Shown: positions 5,269 to 7,058 of the stretch, piece after piece
How positions within the stretch are numbered: the first letter of the stretch is position 1
How the letters are laid out: each line of letters begins with the position of its first letter
DNA from: CAYZPB01 sp964480445
Lineage (GTDB): Bacteria > Bacillota > Bacilli > Tepidibacillales > Tepidibacillaceae
Assembly (NCBI GenBank): GCA_964480445.1
Contig: CAYZPB010000045.1
Span: 1 to 7,058 of the forward strand
Length of the DNA stretch: 7,058 nt
Direction: 5' to 3'
Notes under the pieces: generated by a model
Told to the model about the DNA's origin: nothing
What the model saw: the letters and a program-made list of their open reading frames with translations, nothing else
The model's database searches: none
Program-made: the position numbers and the translations under genes

Positions 5269-6914
5269 GTAGAAGGACGGATTTACGGCGAAGCAGAATA
5301 GGAAGAAAAAGAAGCAAAGGCACTATTTTGGTGGTCATTTTATTTGTGCTGGCAATCTCTGCAGCAGTAGCTGCCTTGATATATTTTTACCTGCCATATT
5401 TTCAGGAAGCGAAGATTAATCCATCTACAGAAATCAAAATGTATCATATGGGGGAACTGGTTGAGCAGACAGGCTATCAAGATGAAGGGACACTATATTT
5501 GCCTTATAATTATGTTAAGGAATATGTTGATTCAGAAATTGTGCATGATGATCTGTCGGGTTACGCAATCATCACAACTGATAGTGGTGCCTTTGATTTT
5601 ACGTATCCAACAAGAAAAGTCAATAACGAATTATTTTTAGCTGCTGATCCTCTAACAGATTTTTATGAGTTAGATATTCAATATATTGAAGAGAGCTCGA
5701 TCTTTCTGGTGCGTGATTTAACAGAACCTCTGTTGCAGGGCGTCGCTTTAAAGACCTTTAAGTTGCGTGAAGGGCCGAATCTAAATTTACCAAGTTATGG
5801 TACTGTTGAAATTGCTACTAAACTTACTATAATGAAAGAAGTAGACGGCTGGTATTGGGTAGAAACAGCGGATGGCCTAATCGGTTATGCTAATAAGAAA
5901 CAGATAGAGATTACTGGTGTAGAGTTAAAAGAGATTGAAAAAAGTATCTATGTGGCCCCTGATCCGCTTGCTAAGCCGATTAAGTTAGTCTGGGAATATG
6001 TAAACCAGCACGCAAGAACGGAGACTAGCAAAATTGGTGATCTAGAGGGAGTTCAGGTTGTTTCTCCAACCTGGTTTAGTCTTAAAGAGAACGGGCTGGT
6101 TGCAAACATCGCTGATATGGCATATGTTGATTGGGCCCATGAACGTGGCTATCAAGTGTGGGGGTTGTTTTCGAATAGTTTTGAGCCTGCCTTGACTAAC
6201 AAAATGCTAACTGATCCACAGCTACGAGACAGGGTAATCAAACAGATGATGATTTATGTTGACTTATATGAGCTTGATGGCATAAATATAGATTTTGAAA
6301 ACTTATATCTAAAGGATAAGGACCTGTTTGTACAATTTGTTCGCGAACTGACATCAAAGCTACATGAGAAAAATCGGACTGTCTCTCTTGACTTAACTTT
6401 CCATTCAAAAAGCGAAAACTGGTCAATGTTTTATGATCGAGTTAATTTAGGAAAGATTGTTGATTACATGATTGTTATGGGTTATGATCAGTATCCAGCA
6501 GGCAGTACAGTTGCCGGACCAGTAGCTGCAATCCCCTGGGTTGAAAAAGGTGTAGAAAATTTATTAGCAGAAGTTCCAAGTAACAAAATTATTCTTGGTG
6601 TTCCACTGTACACTAGAATGTGGGAGGAAACGACTAACGATAATGGAACAATTACTGCTAAATCAAAAACCTATTCAATGGACGCAACTAATAAATGGCT
6701 AGAGGAAAACAAGATTACACCAGGTTATGACCGTAACACACAACTCAATTATGCGGAGCTAGAGAAAAATAATGTAAAATATCGCATCTGGATTGAGGAC
6801 ATGGTTTCTATGAAGCAAAGACTGGAGTTAATGGAAGAGTATAATTTAGCAGGAATTGCTGCTTGGCGTCGAGGTTTTGAAGACGATAAATTTTGGAGTA
6901 GACTTGCTCAGTAG
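5265..6914 (+). CDS. Membrane-anchored glycoside hydrolase family 18 protein with SH3 domain
   Basis: This is probably an N-acetylglucosaminidase-type enzyme acting on peptidoglycan outside the membrane. Of 549 residues, about 1-19 are a highly basic cytoplasmic tail (RRTDLRRSRIGRKRSKG). One hydrophobic helix spans about 20-43, with no evident cleavage site, so it likely stays anchored with the rest outside. Residues 55-150 resemble a copper-amine-oxidase-N-like domain (LYLPYNYVKEYVD). An SH3-type domain lies at about 158-216 (KLREGPNLNLPSYG, then GWYWVET and GLIGYANK). The GH18 barrel covers about 237-549. Its catalytic motif DGINIDFE is at 338-345, with Glu345 as acid; Asn341 replaces the first inner Asp of the chitinase DGxDxDxE, as in SleL/YaaH-like spore and wall hydrolases. 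MGYDQY is at 405-410 and the terminal AAWRRGFED at 532-540. The gene is coupled to nth. Wall, spore-cortex or chitin-like substrate cannot be settled from sequence. Confidence 0.9.
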   Translation: MSRRTDLRRSRIGRKRSKGTILVVILFVLAISAAVAALIYFYLPYFQEAKINPSTEIKMYHMGELVEQTGYQDEGTLYLPYNYVKEYVDSEIVHDDLSGYAIITTDSGAFDFTYPTRKVNNELFLAADPLTDFYELDIQYIEESSIFLVRDLTEPLLQGVALKTFKLREGPNLNLPSYGTVEIATKLTIMKEVDGWYWVETADGLIGYANKKQIEITGVELKEIEKSIYVAPDPLAKPIKLVWEYVNQHARTETSKIGDLEGVQVVSPTWFSLKENGLVANIADMAYVDWAHERGYQVWGLFSNSFEPALTNKMLTDPQLRDRVIKQMMIYVDLYELDGINIDFENLYLKDKDLFVQFVRELTSKLHEKNRTVSLDLTFHSKSENWSMFYDRVNLGKIVDYMIVMGYDQYPAGSTVAGPVAAIPWVEKGVENLLAEVPSNKIILGVPLYTRMWEETTNDNGTITAKSKTYSMDATNKWLEENKITPGYDRNTQLNYAELEKNNVKYRIWIEDMVSMKQRLELMEEYNLAGIAAWRRGFEDDKFWSRLAQ

Positions 6915-6970
6915 TATAAAGAGATAAATCAACAAAATTGTAAAAAGTATAATATAATTCACAAAAATAG

Positions 6971-6999
6971 TTGATATTTTTATGAAAACAATGTATCAT
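6971..6999 (+). promoter_or_regulatory. Sigma-A-type promoter of the expected rrn operon
   Basis: TTGATA (-35, 6971-6976), an exact 17-base spacer, then TATCAT (-10, 6994-6999), each one change from consensus. A TG directly precedes the -10. The transcript would start near 7006, about 12 bases before boxA. Confidence 0.75.
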
Positions 7000-7017
7000 G
7001 TTTAATGTTGCTTTAAT

Positions 7018-7032
7018 TGTTCTTTGAAAACT
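7018..7032 (+). promoter_or_regulatory. rrn boxA antitermination sequence
   Basis: TGTTCTTTGAAAACT, followed by AAACA, matches the boxA-containing sequence found upstream of 16S and in the 16S-23S spacers of Bacillota. BoxA RNA is bound by NusB/NusE to protect rRNA transcripts from early termination. Its position right after a promoter points to the 16S leader and not to an internal spacer. Confidence 0.82.
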
Positions 7033-7058
7033 AAACAGTGTAATAAAAAGCCAAGCGA

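Larger units (their letters stand above)
6915..7058 (+). promoter_or_regulatory. rRNA operon promoter and leader region
   Basis: No coding gene is seen in these 144 bases, and no hairpin terminator for the upstream GH18 gene. The stretch 6929-6970 is extremely A+T-rich and UP-element-like, and includes two overlapping TATAAT motifs (6948-6953 and 6953-6958) without a good -35. A promoter and a boxA follow (separate entries). Together these are the layout of a Bacillota rrn leader, so a 16S rRNA gene is expected a short distance past the window edge. The rRNA itself is not in view. Confidence 0.75.

Noticed and set aside
6238..6426. Minus-strand open frame of 62 codons inside the GH18 gene
   Set aside because: Lies opposite the GH18 catalytic motif and shows no signals of its own.
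6948..6958. Overlapping TATAAT motifs as a second rrn promoter
   Set aside because: No acceptable -35 lies 16-18 bases upstream; more likely part of the AT-rich upstream region of the promoter at 6971-6999.
6808..6999. Minus-strand open frame of 63 codons across the GH18 end and the rrn promoter
   Set aside because: It runs through the promoter region in AT-rich DNA and over the conserved GH18 C-terminus on the other strand; no ribosome binding site or recognisable protein.

Overview
This is an AT-rich chromosomal segment that looks like Bacillota (low-GC Gram-positive). The pointers are an oligoendopeptidase F, a SerA with a C-terminal ACT domain, a HisJ-type PHP phosphatase, strong purine-rich ribosome binding sites, and a boxA-type rRNA leader of the Bacilli/Clostridia form at the right edge. 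The sequence alone does not fix the order or genus. Codon use and composition look even across the genes, and I see no insertion sequence, phage, CRISPR or tRNA.

Layout. (1) 1-1180, + strand: the 3' two-thirds of an oligoendopeptidase F gene whose start lies left of the window. (2) 1207-1306: an assembly gap of exactly 100 N, which hides the upstream region of the next gene. (3) 1308-2900, +: serA, complete, followed by a strong hairpin terminator at 2929-2968 that may also serve the converging operon. (4) 2985-4464, - strand: a two-gene operon. It is read from a promoter at about 4495-4503 and encodes an unrecognised 213-residue protein (faintly sigma-factor-like by eye) and then a HisJ-family PHP phosphatase. 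(5) 4465-4602: a divergent intergenic region with -10 elements on both strands and a perfect 7-bp-arm palindrome over the minus-strand -10. (6) 4603-6914, +: a second two-gene operon, nth (endonuclease III) overlapping by 4 bases (ATGA) a membrane-anchored SH3/GH18 cell-wall hydrolase. (7) 6915-7058: an AT-rich non-coding stretch with a good sigma-A-type promoter and a boxA antitermination sequence, so an rRNA operon very probably starts just past the right edge.

The genes are mostly housekeeping: peptide turnover, serine synthesis, a PHP phosphatase (histidine synthesis if truly HisJ), base-excision repair and cell-wall remodelling. The least ordinary items are the sigma-like protein, which seems to lack a region 4.2 helix-turn-helix, the palindrome over its promoter, and the translational coupling of a DNA-repair glycosylase to a surface glycosidase. 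I see no clear evidence of a new defence or mobile system.
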